This document shows, piece after piece, positions 63,486 through 64,000 of a stretch of 64,000 bases of DNA. The position numbers were made by a program, and so were the translations under genes. The DNA is taken from positions 2,524,501 through 2,588,500 of the forward strand of contig NZ_AP017372.2 of the NCBI RefSeq assembly GCF_002356555.2. The letters run 5' to 3'. The notes below the pieces were generated by a model, which was given only the letters and a program-made list of their open reading frames with translations, made no database searches and was not told the DNA's origin. Each line of letters opens with the position of its first letter. Positions within the stretch are counted from its first letter, which is position 1. This stretch comes from Halorhodospira halochloris (GTDB taxonomy: Bacteria; Pseudomonadota; Gammaproteobacteria; Nitrococcales; Halorhodospiraceae).

Positions 63486-64000
63486 CCTCGGCCACCTCCC
63501 TACAGCTTGCTGCCAAGAACACTTCGGTTACCAGGATACTCTGCCGGCCTGCCATTAGAGTAGATCTGCGAGCCCATGCCCCTGGTACAGCATCCTCACC
63601 ATAACGATACAAGCGCCAAGCCAGTGGCTCTTCGCCCTGTAAGCGCGCCACTGCCAAAGGCCCGCGCCGCGCATCCGGCGCTGCAAATATAAGTCTACCC
63701 AAAGGCTGCGCACCAAGGCGAGTAACACTCGCCCAGGGCCCGGGCATCAGCCGCGGCATTACGCTCCGCGCATAGATACGCTGCCCAGCAGTACAGTTTA
63801 AGATTACTTCACGCAACCACACCCACCGCCGCGGATCTTCTCCCAAGGCAAGTGCCTCGTCTGCAGATGGTCGTGCCATCCCCTGCCAGAGGAGAGTTAC
63901 CTCGACATTGCCGAAGCGCTCTAGCTGCGCAGTCAGTGACCCCTTTACAGCAATAAGCTCACGCACCCATACCGGCGGTCGGCACGGCAAGGCAGCTATG
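63466..64000 (-). CDS. ubiC: Chorismate lyase (5' end at window edge)
   Basis: UbiC turns chorismate into 4-hydroxybenzoate, the first committed step of ubiquinone synthesis. About 178 residues are visible, with [36 protein letters not shown] and [21 protein letters not shown], matching the family. The frame stays open to the window end, and the only internal start near the edge is TTG at 63990, so the true start may lie outside. It overlaps ubiA by 20 bases. Confidence 0.9.
   Translation of the reverse strand, partial: IAALPCRPPVWVRELIAVKGSLTAQLERFGNVEVTLLWQGMARPSADEALALGEDPRRWVWLREVILNCTAGQRIYARSVMPRLMPGPWASVTRLGAQPLGRLIFAAPDARRGPLAVARLQGEEPLAWRLYRYGEDAVPGAWARRSTLMAGRQSILVTEVFLAASCREVAEGELASR

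Overview
The window reads as a chromosomal segment of a halophilic gammaproteobacterium, most like Halorhodospira (Ectothiorhodospiraceae). That placement is inference from several things: very acidic exported proteins (pilins, usher, chaperone, S9 peptidase), a molybdate-transport/NifQ operon that implies nitrogen fixation, a trehalose-metabolism cluster, and the gammaproteobacterial order gshB ... yqgE-ruvX-pyrR-pyrB-pyrC'. No rRNA, tRNA, CRISPR array, transposase or prophage gene was seen. Most of the sequence is ordinary housekeeping DNA with tightly packed operons.

Layout. 1-4.4 kb: sugar-nucleotide genes (epimerase, ugd, pgi) on the minus strand. 4.5-6.6 kb: disulfide chemistry (dsbB, a lipoprotein thiol isomerase, trxB). 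6.6-9.6 kb: an S9 peptidase lipoprotein and an unrecognised ORF. 9.6-12.9 kb: modABC-nifQ behind a good sigma-54 promoter. 13.0-13.7 kb: vapBC with its operator. 13.8-17.5 kb: divergent ssb and uvrA. 17.6-24.2 kb: a chaperone-usher pilus locus (three pilin-like proteins, chaperone, usher) with a CsgD/VpsT-like regulator. 24.9-28.9 kb: GH65 phosphorylase, trehalose-phosphatase and beta-phosphoglucomutase. 29.0-31.9 kb: GlrK/GlrR two-component system. 32.0-38.4 kb: M42 peptidase, rhlE, D-ribulokinase-like kinase, bioA, rsmE. 38.6-48.7 kb: a CheA-like hybrid kinase diverging from gshB-apbE-tonB-yqgE-ruvX-pyrR-pyrB-pyrC' and cnoX. 48.8-56 kb: lytic transglycosylase, yggS-proC-yggT, metX-metW, an aminopropyltransferase/deacetylase pair and a PilZ protein. 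56-64 kb: PEBP and GGCT proteins, bioBFHCD, comF and ubiCA.

The most unusual signal is a family of about 140-bp dispersed palindromes (six copies plus decayed relics), all in intergenic DNA. Each has a nearly invariant loop of exactly 52 nt between two 43-48 nt arms (27-28 nt in one short copy). Within a copy the arms are perfectly or almost perfectly complementary, yet the outer ~20 nt of the arms differs from copy to copy. So the arms co-vary while the loop stays constant. The loop itself can form two smaller hairpins, so one strand can be drawn as a cloverleaf. No mobilising enzyme is encoded in the window.

Functional links. The molybdate/NifQ operon looks tied to nitrogen fixation through sigma-54. 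The pilus locus, its CsgD-like regulator and possibly the PilZ protein suggest regulated surface attachment. The GH65/OtsB/beta-PGM trio suggests turnover of trehalose, a known compatible solute in such halophiles. The pyr operon encodes a dihydroorotase-like protein lacking the metal-binding histidines, as in Pseudomonas aspartate transcarbamoylase.
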